NCBI RefSeq assembly: GCF_031454155.1
Contig: NZ_JAVDQG010000010.1
Coordinates: 62,001 to 126,000 of the forward strand
Length of the DNA stretch: 64,000 bases
Origin: Desmospora profundinema
Lineage (GTDB): Bacteria; Bacillota; Bacilli; Thermoactinomycetales; DSM-45169
Direction: 5' to 3'
Positions within the stretch are counted from its first letter, which is position 1. Each line of letters begins with the position of its first letter. Below, in pieces: positions 8,636-17,030 of the stretch. The position numbers and the translations under genes are program-made. Below the pieces are notes generated by a model. The model was not told the DNA's origin. It ran no database searches and saw only the letters and a list, made by a program, of their open reading frames with translations.

Positions 8636-8672
8636 ATAAACCCAGCGTCCGTCATGCGGCCGCTGGGTTTAT
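8636..8672. terminator. bidirectional terminator
   Basis: ATAAACCCAGCG (8636-8647) pairs with CGCTGGGTTTAT (8661-8672). It lies between moeB and the convergent dehydrogenase gene. Confidence 0.8.
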
Positions 8673-8675
8673 TTT

Positions 8676-9590
8676 CTATCCGGTGCCGGAAGTCACCGGG
8701 GTCACCTTGACATTGGCCAGACGCTCCATCACGGTAATCAAGGCCTGGGTACCGTCTTCGTCCCCTTCGTGGGCCTGCACCGAGCGCAGCAGCTGGTTGA
8801 CCGCGGCGGTCCCCACCAGTGGCAAACAGAGGCGTTCCGCTTCCTCCAGCACAATGCGCAAGTCTTTTTGTTGAAATTGGACCGAAAATCCTGGATCCAA
8901 GTCTCCCCGAACCACCCGGGGAGCCAAGTTGGACAGCGCCCAGGAACCCGCCGCCCCCTGACTGGTCACCTGAATCATGGTATCCGGATCGACTCCCGCT
9001 TTTTTCGCCAAGGTAAGGGCTTCAGCCATTCCCAACAGATTAAGGCCGCACATGATCTGATTGCAAGCCTTTACCGTCTGTCCGGCTCCGGCAGGACCGC
9101 AGTGAATGATGTTGGAACCCATCGCTTGCAGAACCGGTTCTACTTCATGCAATACATTCGCATCGCCACCCACCATAATGGAAAGCGTACCTTCCCGGGC
9201 CCCGATATCTCCCCCGCTGACGGGAGCATCCAGCATCCGAACACCGCATTCCGCCGCCGCATCCGACAGTCGCCGGGTTGTATCGGGAGAAATGGTGCTC
9301 ATGTCGATCCAAACCAGCCCCTCATGGGCGGCGGCCAAAATCCCGTCTTCCCCTTCCACGACTTGCCGCACATCCGGCGTATCCCCCACAATGGTGATCA
9401 CCACGTCACTTTCTGACGCCACTTCCCGCGGAGAACCCGCCACGGTCGCCCCCCATGCCGCCGCTTCTTCCATCTTGGATCGCGTCCGGTTCCAGACCGT
9501 TACCGGAAAGCCGGCACGATAAAGGTTGCGGGACATGGAACGCCCCATGATACCCAACCCGATAAATCCCACCCGTATGTTGTTTCCCAT
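8676..9590 (-). CDS. NAD(P)-dependent beta-hydroxyacid dehydrogenase (HIBADH family)
   Basis: The 304-residue protein belongs to the 3-hydroxyisobutyrate dehydrogenase / tartronate semialdehyde reductase family. The N-terminal Rossmann motif is VGFIGLGIMGRSMS, the substrate-binding segment is DAPVSGGDIGAREGTLSIMVGG, and the catalytic lysine is in GAGQTVKACNQ. Substrate cannot be assigned; candidates are 3-hydroxyisobutyrate, 2-hydroxy-3-oxopropionate or glyoxylate-type acids. The ATG at 9590 follows GGAAGGAGCGG, so the longer open frame upstream is not used. It is the second gene after the thioredoxin-like gene, 23 bases apart. Confidence 0.9.
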   Translation of the reverse strand: MGNNIRVGFIGLGIMGRSMSRNLYRAGFPVTVWNRTRSKMEEAAAWGATVAGSPREVASESDVVITIVGDTPDVRQVVEGEDGILAAAHEGLVWIDMSTISPDTTRRLSDAAAECGVRMLDAPVSGGDIGAREGTLSIMVGGDANVLHEVEPVLQAMGSNIIHCGPAGAGQTVKACNQIMCGLNLLGMAEALTLAKKAGVDPDTMIQVTSQGAAGSWALSNLAPRVVRGDLDPGFSVQFQQKDLRIVLEEAERLCLPLVGTAAVNQLLRSVQAHEGDEDGTQALITVMERLANVKVTPVTSGTG

Positions 9591-9613
9591 GATACCGCTC
9601 CTTCCCGATGGGG

Positions 9614-10177
9614 TTACCCCAAACGCTCCTGAAACCGTTCTGTTACACTCTGTTCCACCGCTTGCCACCATCCCCGGTTCTCTAACAGATGCCGCTTGAA
9701 ATCCCGATACAGCTCCTTTTGTTTTTCTTTGAAATCCGGGCTGTCCTCAGAGGGCAGTCGGGTGCGCAACTCATCGATCGCCGCCTGTACCACCGGTGCA
9801 CGCGGCCCCCATACCATCTGTTCGTTCCCCTTGTCGTCGATGAATATAAAGATAGGGATGGAGCGCGATTTTCCATTGGTTAAGTACCGGTCCATCAGTT
9901 CCAGATTGTCATCGCGGATCAGATAACGCAGTTCCATTCCGGCCGCCTCGGCGATCCGCATGAGGATGGGTACGCACAACATGGCATCGCCGCACCAATC
10001 CGCCGTCAGAACGATCCCCCGCAGGCGACGGTTTGCCAACCCCTCAAAATAAGGCTGGTTTTTCTCCCGAATCTGGAACGATTCGTAGATTGTCAGGAGA
10101 GATTCCCGGTTCACCTCCATCCCGTCGATGTAGGCCTGGCCGGTCATCCCTTTGTCAAACCATCGATTCAGGTCCAT
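9614..10177 (-). CDS. thioredoxin-fold protein with CxxxxC motif
   Basis: The 187-residue protein has a thioredoxin fold of the Thioredoxin_9 kind seen in Bacillota: strand RLRGIVLTADWCGDAMLCVP, then a cis-proline candidate in SIPIFIFIDDKG. The redox cysteines are spaced C-GDAML-C rather than CxxC, and no signal peptide is present, so it is cytoplasmic. It lies upstream of the dehydrogenase gene in the same orientation with a 23-base gap. The role is unknown; thiol reduction or electrophile handling would fit the fold. Confidence 0.8.
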   Translation of the reverse strand: MDLNRWFDKGMTGQAYIDGMEVNRESLLTIYESFQIREKNQPYFEGLANRRLRGIVLTADWCGDAMLCVPILMRIAEAAGMELRYLIRDDNLELMDRYLTNGKSRSIPIFIFIDDKGNEQMVWGPRAPVVQAAIDELRTRLPSEDSPDFKEKQKELYRDFKRHLLENRGWWQAVEQSVTERFQERLG

Positions 10178-10339
10178 GCTAACCCTCCTTGTCCCCTCTC
10201 TTCTTCATTGTAACGGAAGTCCCAGTGAATGTCCGCACACGTTCCGTCTACATTTTCTACCCATTGCCTCCGCGTCGCAAAACAGATACAATCGGGAATA
10301 TCGCATTTTGTTTCGATTCCCTAATAAGATGGGCAAAGG

Positions 10340-11338
10340 ATGGCGAATCCCATGGCACGCAATCACGCTGGTCTCTATTTTCTCATGACGTTTAACATGA
10401 TGGTGTGGGGGTTAAACGCCGTCGCCTTGAAATGGCTGGTTCTCTATTTTCCTCCCTTGCCGATGCAGGGGATTCGACTCTTTTTAGCCGGTCTGGCGCT
10501 GTTGCCATTAATGCTGGTGAAAGGTTCCTGGAAACCACTCTCATCAAAGGAATGGGGGTGGACGGCCGGTATCATTCTGACCGGTGTAGTAGGTCACCAC
10601 TCCCTCCTCGCATGGGGGCTGACCCTTACCACCGCCACCAGCGCCGTGTTGATTTTAGCTCTGCTCCCGCTGATGACGTCCAGTCTCGCTTGTTTGTTTT
10701 TGCGGGAAAAAATAACCGGTACCGGTCTGTGTGGGATTCTGCTCGGATTGGCCGGGGTGATCCTGGTGGTTTTTCGCGGTGATGACTACAGTTCCACCTC
10801 TGGGTGGGGGAATCTCTTGATCGCAGGATGTATGTTGAGCCAGGCGGTTAGTTTTATTCTCATCAAGAAAGCGACGGACACCATCGACACTAAGCAATTA
10901 ACGTCTCTGATGTTTCTTGCCGGATCGGTGCTCATTTTTCTGATCGGACTCTTCGTCTCTCCCGATGGCATCTCCATCATGGCGAACGGCCCCTTGTGGG
11001 TATGGGCCGTCTTGATCCTCTCCGGGGTGGTGGCCTCCGGTTGGGGTCATATGATGTACAATTCCGCCATTCATAAGCTGGGGCCCGGACAAACCGCCCT
11101 TTTCAACAATCTGACCCCATTTTTCGCCTTGGTGGGCTCCGCCCTCCTGTTGGGGGAAACGATCCAGTGGACACAGGCAGCGGGCTTCCTCTTAATCGTG
11201 AGCGGGGTTTTCCTAGGCACCGGAGTCTGGCGGACACGCCGGGATTCCAGGATGGAGACACCGAGCGGAGAAACGGGTATTGGATCCCTTCCGCTCAACC
11301 ATGGAGAGATGACAAAAGAAAAACAGAGCCATCCATGA
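10340..11338 (+). CDS. EamA/DMT-superfamily transporter
   Basis: A 332-residue polytopic membrane protein with about ten hydrophobic helices in two repeats of five, each containing the EamA pattern (first repeat LALLPLMTSSLACLFLREK, second NNLTPFFALVGSALLLGE). Such proteins export amino acids or other small metabolites. The polar tail after the last helix (about 295-332) is non-conserved. Start is the ATG at 10340; an ATG at 10352 with AAAGGA eleven bases upstream is an alternative. It is monocistronic and converges on the sprT-like gene. Confidence 0.88.
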   Translation: MANPMARNHAGLYFLMTFNMMVWGLNAVALKWLVLYFPPLPMQGIRLFLAGLALLPLMLVKGSWKPLSSKEWGWTAGIILTGVVGHHSLLAWGLTLTTATSAVLILALLPLMTSSLACLFLREKITGTGLCGILLGLAGVILVVFRGDDYSSTSGWGNLLIAGCMLSQAVSFILIKKATDTIDTKQLTSLMFLAGSVLIFLIGLFVSPDGISIMANGPLWVWAVLILSGVVASGWGHMMYNSAIHKLGPGQTALFNNLTPFFALVGSALLLGETIQWTQAAGFLLIVSGVFLGTGVWRTRRDSRMETPSGETGIGSLPLNHGEMTKEKQSHP

Positions 11339-11379
11339 CTCCGTCCTCATCCATCGATCACTCCTTTTGAGTGGTGTCA

Positions 11380-11877
11380 TCAGAAAGGTCCGTCATCGTG
11401 GTCGCATACCGCTATTTCCCGCAAGCGCAACCTACCCCGGCACTTGCCGCAGCGGTAACGGGCCGGATCCATCCGCTTCCTGCGCGGATATTCATGCCCG
11501 CAATGCTGACAGACCAAAAGCCAACGGACGGAGCGCTTGCCGGATCCAGGGAGAACGGGAGCATGACGCAGACCCTTCACATGAGCCAACAACTCCTTAA
11601 ACTCCCGATCGCCATGGCGGTATCCCCTCTTCTCCAGATGAAGATGGTAATGGCACAACTCATGGCGGATGATGCCGTCCACCACCTCTGCTCCGCATTC
11701 CAGCCAATGGCGGGGATTGATCTCAATGCGGTGATCGGAGAGGAAGTAGCGCCCCCCGGTGGTGCGCAACCGCGGGTTGAAGCAGGCCCGGTGGCGGAAG
11801 GGCTTGCCGAAGTCCCGGCGGGAAATCGTCTCCACCCGTCGCTGCAATTCATCATCAAAAAGAAGTTTGGGGTTCAC
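11380..11877 (-). CDS. SprT-like metalloprotease-fold protein
   Basis: The 165-residue protein has the zincin motif HELCHYHLH and a C-terminal zinc ribbon (CQHC ... CGKC), the layout of the SprT-like proteins YdcK of Bacillus. The family resembles the eukaryotic protease Spartan, but the bacterial substrate is unknown. It starts close to cmpA, which is divergently transcribed, and the same pairing next to tex is found in Bacillus, so the neighbourhood is ancestral. Confidence 0.9.
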   Translation of the reverse strand: MNPKLLFDDELQRRVETISRRDFGKPFRHRACFNPRLRTTGGRYFLSDHRIEINPRHWLECGAEVVDGIIRHELCHYHLHLEKRGYRHGDREFKELLAHVKGLRHAPVLPGSGKRSVRWLLVCQHCGHEYPRRKRMDPARYRCGKCRGRLRLREIAVCDHDDGPF

Positions 11878-11940
11878 GTCACAACGCCTTCTTTCATAAG
11901 CTTTTTACAGATGACAACTGTCTATGGGGAGGCATCCTTT

Positions 11941-12072
11941 ATGCCCTACTGGTTGCGCAGGCAATTGCAACACGCGTTCCAGGGAAAAGACCGGAGACAG
12001 ATCCGCATTTTGAATGATTGCTGGTTTCAGTATCAACAACGCGCCGAATTGGCGGCCACCGAACCCAAGTAG
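11941..12072 (+). CDS. cmpA: cortex morphogenetic protein CmpA
   Basis: A 43-residue protein starting MPYWLRRQLQHAF, with IRILNDCWFQYQQR in the second half, matching CmpA of Bacillus subtilis (37 residues, MPNWLKKQ...LLNQCWYFY). In Bacillus CmpA controls spore cortex assembly by promoting ClpXP degradation of coat-defective SpoIVA. The ATG at 11941 is preceded by GGGGAGG; longer open frames upstream are not supported. A terminator follows. Its presence implies an endospore former. Confidence 0.93.
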   Translation: MPYWLRRQLQHAFQGKDRRQIRILNDCWFQYQQRAELAATEPK

Positions 12073-12081
12073 CTCCATATC

Positions 12082-12120
12082 CGAAAATCCCGGGATCGTT
12101 GTTCCGGGGTTTTCGTTTTT
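12082..12120 (+). terminator. terminator of cmpA
   Basis: CGAAAATCCCGGG pairs with TCCGGGGTTTTCG and is followed by GTTTTT. Confidence 0.8.
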
Positions 12121-12201
12121 AATAAAAAGGTTCCCCCGCCATTGTAAATCGGACGGAAGAACCCTTCAAAGCTTCTTTTTCCGTTATGACTAAAGAGAAA
12201 G

Positions 12202-12627
12202 TCAGTGTTCCATCCTCTCCTCGATCGAACCGCCGCTTTCGCCGGATGTCACCATCAGGATGGAACCCATCAGGGCACTGCCGGTTACATACAACGTATC
12301 GGCCAACTTCTGATCAATGGTGTAATGGGGGTCTTCATCATGATGAGCGAACGCTTTCTCTCCCGCCTGGTCCTGCATCATGGTCTGAACCGCCTGTCGG
12401 CAAGCTTCCGACTGCAACATCTTGGGGTAAAGCCGTTCAAACGTTGACGCGAGAAACGCGTCCCGGTCGCGGCCCGCTCCCGGCAACTCCTGTCCCTTCA
12501 TTTCCGCTTCCACAAAAGCGGCAATGGTGGCCACTTCCTCCGGGTAACCCTGAAACCGCTTCCCGCAGGAAACCGCCATTTCCGTCATCTTTTGGCCCAA
12601 ATGGGCGGGTACATCGGTTCGGTTCAT
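12202..12627 (-). CDS. hypothetical protein, 141 aa
   Basis: I do not recognise this protein. It is soluble and largely helical, with two cysteines (VSCGKRF and EACRQAV), a His/Asp-rich stretch FAHHDEDPHY and a short hydrophobic segment near the C-terminus (TLYVTGSALMGSILMV) that could be a buried helix. The ATG at 12627 follows AAGGAGGGCC; an upstream extension has no ribosome binding site. It is downstream of nothing obvious and convergent with cmpA. Confidence 0.65.
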   Translation of the reverse strand: MNRTDVPAHLGQKMTEMAVSCGKRFQGYPEEVATIAAFVEAEMKGQELPGAGRDRDAFLASTFERLYPKMLQSEACRQAVQTMMQDQAGEKAFAHHDEDPHYTIDQKLADTLYVTGSALMGSILMVTSGESGGSIEERMEH

Positions 12628-12788
12628 ATCCTGGCCCTCCTTCACGCTGCCATCCTTTCTCATTTTGTCCACAAGGAAAGGAAACATGCGCCAGAGGACG
12701 GGTCCATCCCCTCAAAGCCCTCCTTACGATCACAGGAACTCATTCTGCCTGCTCAAGGGGGGGGATTTGTGTACGAATCCGTTGTCAT

Positions 12789-13958
12789 CTAGTGATTTAC
12801 CGCCGCTGCGGCATCAATACGACCATGCTGCCAATAGGTGCCCGTACCATCGATGGACTCCGCAGTTTCAAAGAGGGCTGTTTCGATTTCTGAAGCGTCG
12901 CGCCCCTGAGAAGCCAGCAGTCCGGCTACACCCGCCGCAAAGGGGGTAGCCATGGAAGTACCGCTGAAGTTTTCATATCCGCCATCCGGCACAGTGGAGT
13001 AGATGTCGGTTCCGGGAGCCGCAATGTCCACCCAGTCACCATGGTTGGAAAAGTCAGATTTCGTGTCATCGGATGTAGTGGACGCAACGGCAATTACATT
13101 TTCATAAAAAGCGGGATAGGAAGGAGTGGAGGCACCATCATTACCCGCTGCGGCTAAAACCAGGGAACCTTTGTCCCGGGCATAGTTTACTGCTTCCTCC
13201 AAGGTTTGAGCCCCTTGCGTTGAACCCAGGCTTAGATTGATCACTTCGGCACCGGCGTCAGCGGCATCACGGATGCCGTTGGCCACCGCTTCCAGACTTC
13301 CCGCTCCGTTTGCATCCAGGACCCGGACCGCATAGATGCTCACATCGGGAGCCGTCCCGGCAATCCCAATTCCATTGTCGGTATGGGCCGCGGCAATCCC
13401 GGCCACATGAGTGCCGTGTCCGTTTTCATCCATGGGATCCTCGTCATTGTCTATGAAATCGCCTCCCTGGATCACTTTCCCTTTCAAGTCCGGATGGTTG
13501 TAGTCCACCCCCGTATCCACCACAGCGATCTTGGCATCATTTTTTCCTTTCGTTACCTCCCAGGCCTTTGTCGCTTGGATCGTTTCCAGCCCCCATTGTT
13601 TAGAAAAGTCTGGATCATCGGGTGTATCCGAGGCGTAAAAGCGGATATTGGGTTCCGCGTATTCCACTTTGGGATGAGCATTGTACGTTTCCAGCGCTTC
13701 CTCCACCGATTGACCCTTCACCTGTACCACCTGAAAGCCGGCTTCGGTATTTTTGGAAATCACCTTGGAACCCAACGATTGATGGGAGAAGGCGGCTGCA
13801 CTGATCCCCATGTCATCCTCGAATTTCACAATGATCTCATTCGAGTGGGCATCCATTTGGATTTCGGCAGCCTGTACAGGGAGTGTGAACGGAATCACCA
13901 TGGCCAGAGTCCATACAAACGCCGTCAACAACGTTAGTGCACGTTTGATAAAAACCAC
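12789..13958 (-). CDS. secreted subtilisin-like serine protease (S8, thermitase type)
   Basis: The 389-residue preproprotein has a signal peptide (about 1-31, ending PVQAA), an I9-type propeptide (about 32-110) and a mature subtilase domain. The catalytic triad is D148 (VVDTGVDYNHPD), H181 (NGHGTHVAG) and S335 (SGTSMATPFAAG), with N273 as oxyanion residue (AAGNDG). It probably degrades extracellular protein. Translation starts with GTG and the upstream 300 bases are strongly AT-rich. It is transcribed alone. Confidence 0.95.
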   Translation of the reverse strand: MVFIKRALTLLTAFVWTLAMVIPFTLPVQAAEIQMDAHSNEIIVKFEDDMGISAAAFSHQSLGSKVISKNTEAGFQVVQVKGQSVEEALETYNAHPKVEYAEPNIRFYASDTPDDPDFSKQWGLETIQATKAWEVTKGKNDAKIAVVDTGVDYNHPDLKGKVIQGGDFIDNDEDPMDENGHGTHVAGIAAAHTDNGIGIAGTAPDVSIYAVRVLDANGAGSLEAVANGIRDAADAGAEVINLSLGSTQGAQTLEEAVNYARDKGSLVLAAAGNDGASTPSYPAFYENVIAVASTTSDDTKSDFSNHGDWVDIAAPGTDIYSTVPDGGYENFSGTSMATPFAAGVAGLLASQGRDASEIETALFETAESIDGTGTYWQHGRIDAAAAVNH

Positions 13959-14293
13959 TCCTAAACGGGTATTTTTTTAACAAAAATAATATTCTCGCTT
14001 ATATCTCAATACCCTTCCAATTCAGATAATTAATTAGAAAAATTATATAGTTAGTTCCATTTAACGATGTATTAGTCCCATTATAAAGCAATACTTAGGA
14101 TTAAATATCCGTTTAATTCAGTATTCAGTGTATATTACTGGGATAATCCGGTGGTTATTAGTCGACGAGAAATCGAAACCATTGCTTCATTTTCCCGAAA
14201 ACCGTTGACTTATATCCTGTTTTTTTACCCAATAACCTGTAATTAGAGAGTAAATTCACCCTGCTTTCTCGGTAGGATTTAGGAGTAAACGGC
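13959..14293. other. AT-rich intergenic region upstream of the protease
   Basis: About 300 bases of clearly lower GC than the rest of the window, containing several A/T-rich stretches that could hold the protease promoter on the minus strand. No open reading frame or clear repeat is seen. Confidence 0.5.
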
Positions 14294-14322
14294 AAAAAGC
14301 CGGTGAATCGACACCGGCTTTT
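14294..14322. terminator. bidirectional terminator
   Basis: AAAAAGCCGGTG pairs with CACCGGCTTTT around AATCGA. It would stop minus-strand transcription from the nuclease gene after it crosses the structured element, and it insulates the element on the plus strand. Confidence 0.75.
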
Positions 14323-14341
14323 CCATCCGGATTTACAGGAA

Positions 14342-14789
14342 CTGCCGTCTGAAAGCCCACGGTTTTAATCGTGGATGAAAGACGGCGTTGCTCGGATCCC
14401 CCTTTAGGGGGTGGCAAGAGCAACCCATTCGTAGTACAATCGAACGTATGAGCGGTGCTCATCCCACTCATAGTGGGTTGTTCCTTGAAAACGTTATGGT
14501 ATGGGGTTCCAGCGGCGAACGAGTCTCTCCCGCTGGGTAAAACCATAAGAGTGAGTGAAAGGAACTAGCGTACTGGTAACAGGTACGCCGCCCATGCGGG
14601 TACATGCGGCTTAGTCGTAGAACTGCATGGGACGGGCTGATGAGATACCCCAAGGGCACTTCCGATGGGCGCACCCCTGAACTTGGGAGTTGTCCGAAAC
14701 AGAAATGGACTGAGGGCGCTAACTACCCAAGCGACTGAAGGAAGTCCCCCTGTGGGAAATCCCATGCCTTCAGGCGTGTGGAGTCTCAA
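14342..14789 (+). mobile_element. ORF-less structured element, IS200/IS605-like relic with possible omega RNA
   Basis: No protein gene fits here, yet the sequence is full of nested hairpins: GCCGTCT...AGACGGC enclosing CCACG...CGTGG (14347 onward), GTTGCTC...GAGCAAC enclosing CCCCC-TTTA-GGGGG, ATGAGC-GGT-GCTCAT, and CCAGCGG...CCGCTGG. The right end (about 14755-14789) with CCCATGCCTTCAGGCGTGTG and then GAGTCTCAA looks like the right end of IS605-family elements, where the guide RNA of TnpB-type nucleases ends. tnpA and tnpB are absent. It may be a non-autonomous derivative or a free-standing omega/HEARO-like RNA. Boundaries are estimated. Confidence 0.5.
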
Positions 14790-15274
14790 GGAACGACAAA
14801 CTTCACCCGGGTGCCGTCGGGATGTTCCCGCAGCTGGTTTCCCACCCACGATCCCGCTCCCCGGTTGTCGGAAGGGTCGATATAACGGACACTGGCTCCT
14901 TCGCCGCCTTCCTCACACATGGCCATCGGCCATTCATCCCGGTCGAATCCCGATTTAGTCGGAATGTTGGCCAGGGATAATTCCCTTCTGCGGTCGGAAC
15001 CGTCCCGGTCGATGGTGCAAACCTCCGAATGCCCCTTGGAGATGGCATCCGCAATATGGCTTGCCGTCTCCGGGTAGCGATCCGTCGGAAAGGTAAGCGT
15101 CAGATCATATGCCTCAGGTGTTTCAGTTGCGGTGATTTCAGATTCCTCCTCGAGGACTTCCAACACCGCATTCCATAGATCCTCCACTTCGGACGCTTCA
15201 CAGCCGGTGACATTCCACAAAACGAGCACCAATACGAGTGCAAGCCACCCTCTTTTCTTACCCAAACCCTTCAC
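14786..15274 (-). CDS. NucA/NucB-type extracellular deoxyribonuclease
   Basis: The 162-residue protein matches NucA/NucB nucleases: [30 protein letters not shown] with the catalytic Asp/Glu region, and the C-terminal [13 protein letters not shown]...DGTRVKFVV. In Bacillus NucB is made in the mother cell during sporulation and degrades DNA after lysis. The N-terminal hydrophobic segment ends in VTGC, a possible lipobox, so it may be surface anchored. The predicted end of the structured element overlaps its last codons, and the stop TGA lies within that overlap. Confidence 0.9.
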   Translation of the reverse strand: MKGLGKKRGWLALVLVLVLWNVTGCEASEVEDLWNAVLEVLEEESEITATETPEAYDLTLTFPTDRYPETASHIADAISKGHSEVCTIDRDGSDRRRELSLANIPTKSGFDRDEWPMAMCEEGGEGASVRYIDPSDNRGAGSWVGNQLREHPDGTRVKFVVP

Positions 15275-15374
15275 ACTCCGTTCCCAGTCCTTTCGCGCTT
15301 TCTTCGAATTTTAGCACCACCATCCAGATACCCCGCTCCGTTTTTCTTCTCGCTTTACGTTAAGGTGTCAGTCG

Positions 15375-15434
15375 GCTTGGTTTTCCGCCTCCGTTCCAAT
15401 GCGTAGCCAGTCACTTCGCCGGAAAACCAAGCCT
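15375..15434. repeat. 14-bp perfect inverted repeat with 32-base spacer
   Basis: GGCTTGGTTTTCCG (15375-15388) is repeated inverted at 15421-15434. There is no U-tract on either side, so it is not a typical terminator although it lies just after the M23 peptidase gene. It is the only evident feature in the 206 bases between the nuclease and peptidase genes. Confidence 0.6.
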
Positions 15435-15480
15435 CCCTCCAAGAAAATACATCCATGTTAAAAAAGGAGCACTTGCATCG

Positions 15481-16341
15481 TCAGCCCTCTTTCCCATCCG
15501 CTTGAGCTGCTTCCCAGGCCCTCAAGAAAGCATAGGGGTTGATCGCTTCCCGCATCGGGGACCACGTGCTTTCCCGGACATAGACACCGAAGTGGAGATG
15601 AGGAGCGAACTGTCCTGTGGTGCCTTCCGGCCCGTATCCGCTGTCCCCCACATAACCGATGATCTGTCCCTTTTTCACCTTGGTGCCCGTTTGAATCTCT
15701 TCGGCGTACCGCTCCAGATGCGCATAATAAAAGGAGATCTGCGGATATTCATCATCCATGATGGTCAGACGCCATCCCCCCAACTCGTTCCACCCTTTGG
15801 ACACGATCCGTCCATCTGAAACGGATCGAATCGGAGTGCCTTTGGCAGCAAACAGATCGGTCCCTTCGTGGGGCCGACTGCCGCCGTAGGTGCGGCTGTC
15901 TCCCCATGTGTCGCCATAATCGACGTTTTGGTCGGCGTCGAAGGGAAATAGATAGGATTCCGCCAGGGGAGACGCCGCCCAGCGGTAGGATCGTGCCAAT
16001 GCGATCACCTGCTCCGCATCCGCCTCCGGGATCAGGGAGTGCAGGGCCCGTTCCGCATCCCGATCTGTCAGCCGCCCCTTACCAGCGGCTTTACGCATTT
16101 CCTCTGCGGAAGCGAGGATTTGACGCCGGTCCAAGCTCTCATATCCGTCACCGTTCTCATGCCAGGCCGCTAAATAAGGCCAAGGCACGCCAACCTCCGC
16201 TTCTGCCTCGGCATAAGCGGCCGCCAAGTCTCCCGGTACGTTCATATCGGGAATCTCGGTTCCCTGACTCATATCGTATACCCAATAAATCGCGAGCCCC
16301 GCCGCTCCCAGCAACAACAAACGAAACATCCAACGAAGCAC
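15481..16341 (-). CDS. membrane-anchored M23 (LytM-type) peptidase
   Basis: The 286-residue protein has one N-terminal membrane anchor (about 5-23), a helical middle region (about 35-125) that recalls the lysozyme-like or SpoIIQ-type spacer of cell wall enzymes, and a C-terminal M23 domain (about 150-275) with zinc ligands in HEGTD and HLHFG and the YYAHL strand. Both zinc motifs are intact, so it is predicted to be an active peptidoglycan endopeptidase outside the membrane. The GTG at 16341 follows GGGGAGGAACC. Confidence 0.92.
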   Translation of the reverse strand: MLRWMFRLLLLGAAGLAIYWVYDMSQGTEIPDMNVPGDLAAAYAEAEAEVGVPWPYLAAWHENGDGYESLDRRQILASAEEMRKAAGKGRLTDRDAERALHSLIPEADAEQVIALARSYRWAASPLAESYLFPFDADQNVDYGDTWGDSRTYGGSRPHEGTDLFAAKGTPIRSVSDGRIVSKGWNELGGWRLTIMDDEYPQISFYYAHLERYAEEIQTGTKVKKGQIIGYVGDSGYGPEGTTGQFAPHLHFGVYVRESTWSPMREAINPYAFLRAWEAAQADGKEG

Positions 16342-16516
16342 AAACGGTTCCTCCCCTCATCCGGTCGGGATGATCGGTGTGGTCTTCTTTCGGTTGGACG
16401 ACTTCTGTTTTTAGAAGAAACCATCGATACAAATCTATTATCCTGAAGGATAGCATTTCGCTCAAGCAAGCAATCATCATAAACCGTGACAAGTTGAGCA
16501 AACCCGTCCCGTTTAG

Positions 16517-16706
16517 GGCGTGTCTGAACAATCCGTAGGGTGAGATTCCGGGCCGGTATGGCTGTCTTCGTTTCGTTGCAAAAAGTGCATAGCGAGACCG
16601 GGAGCGAAGTGACCTAGGCGAGACTTGTGCTCTATGAGTGCAAAGGCGAACCAAAAGCCAATCCGACCCTTCCTTCTACTCACGGAAAAATGAATAACCA
16701 GACAAG
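16517..16706 (+). mobile_element. family A MITE-like repeat, copy 1 (right end truncated)
   Basis: Begins with GGCGTGTCTGAACAATCCG after TTAG, contains the common core (CTGTCTTCG ... GAGTGCAAAGG) and runs to AATAACCAGACAAG, where the family B element starts and the last bases (CC plus TTA) are missing. No transposase is encoded. The left end faces the M23 peptidase gene, 176 bases from its start. Confidence 0.85.
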
Positions 16707-16707
16707 A

Positions 16708-16927
16708 ACTAGTACTACAGTTGTACTTATAAGAGCAGGCGCAGATGTGAGAAGGGAGGGTGGTGGGATGGCTGCGATCCTTTGCACTCACAGAGCACAA
16801 GTCTCGCCTGGGTCACTTCGTTCCCGGTCTCGCTATGCGCTTTTTGCAAGAGATCGAAGACAGCCCGCCAGCCCGACCAACCCACGCTCCTATACACTCT
16901 TCGTACAAATGCAACTGTAGTACTAGT
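16708..16927 (-). mobile_element. family B MITE-like repeat, copy 1
   Basis: A 220-bp element with perfect 16-base terminal inverted repeats ACTAGTACTACAGTTG / CAACTGTAGTACTAGT. It inserts directly at the right tip of family A copy 1. The interior holds the same core as family A but in inverted orientation relative to the neighbouring copy. No transposase. Confidence 0.85.
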
Positions 16928-17030
16928 AAACGTGTTGGATCGCAGAAATCCCGCTTCCATACGAAACAGAGCCGGGCCTTGCCCTAAGGCGCCCCGACTC
17001 TGTTTCCATACACGTTCTTTTTCCTCCGGC

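Noticed and set aside
11371-11940. Long plus-strand open frame running into cmpA
   Set aside because: It is the shadow of the sprT-like gene on the opposite strand; only the last 43 codons (from 11941, with a ribosome binding site) match a known protein, CmpA.
13383-13937. Plus-strand open frame of 184 codons
   Set aside because: It lies entirely opposite the subtilase gene, whose catalytic motifs are intact.
14342-14790. Group II intron interpretation of the structured element
   Set aside because: No recognisable domain V and no reverse-transcriptase gene; the right end looks like an IS605-type end instead.
15375-15434. Inverted repeat as rho-independent terminator of the M23 gene
   Set aside because: The loop is 32 bases and no U-tract follows on the minus strand.
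16760-17000. Conserved peptides encoded by the repeat copies (for example LIEHKSRLVHF)
   Set aside because: The peptides recur only because the DNA is repeated; they have no consistent start, ribosome binding site or fixed ends, so the repeats are treated as non-coding.
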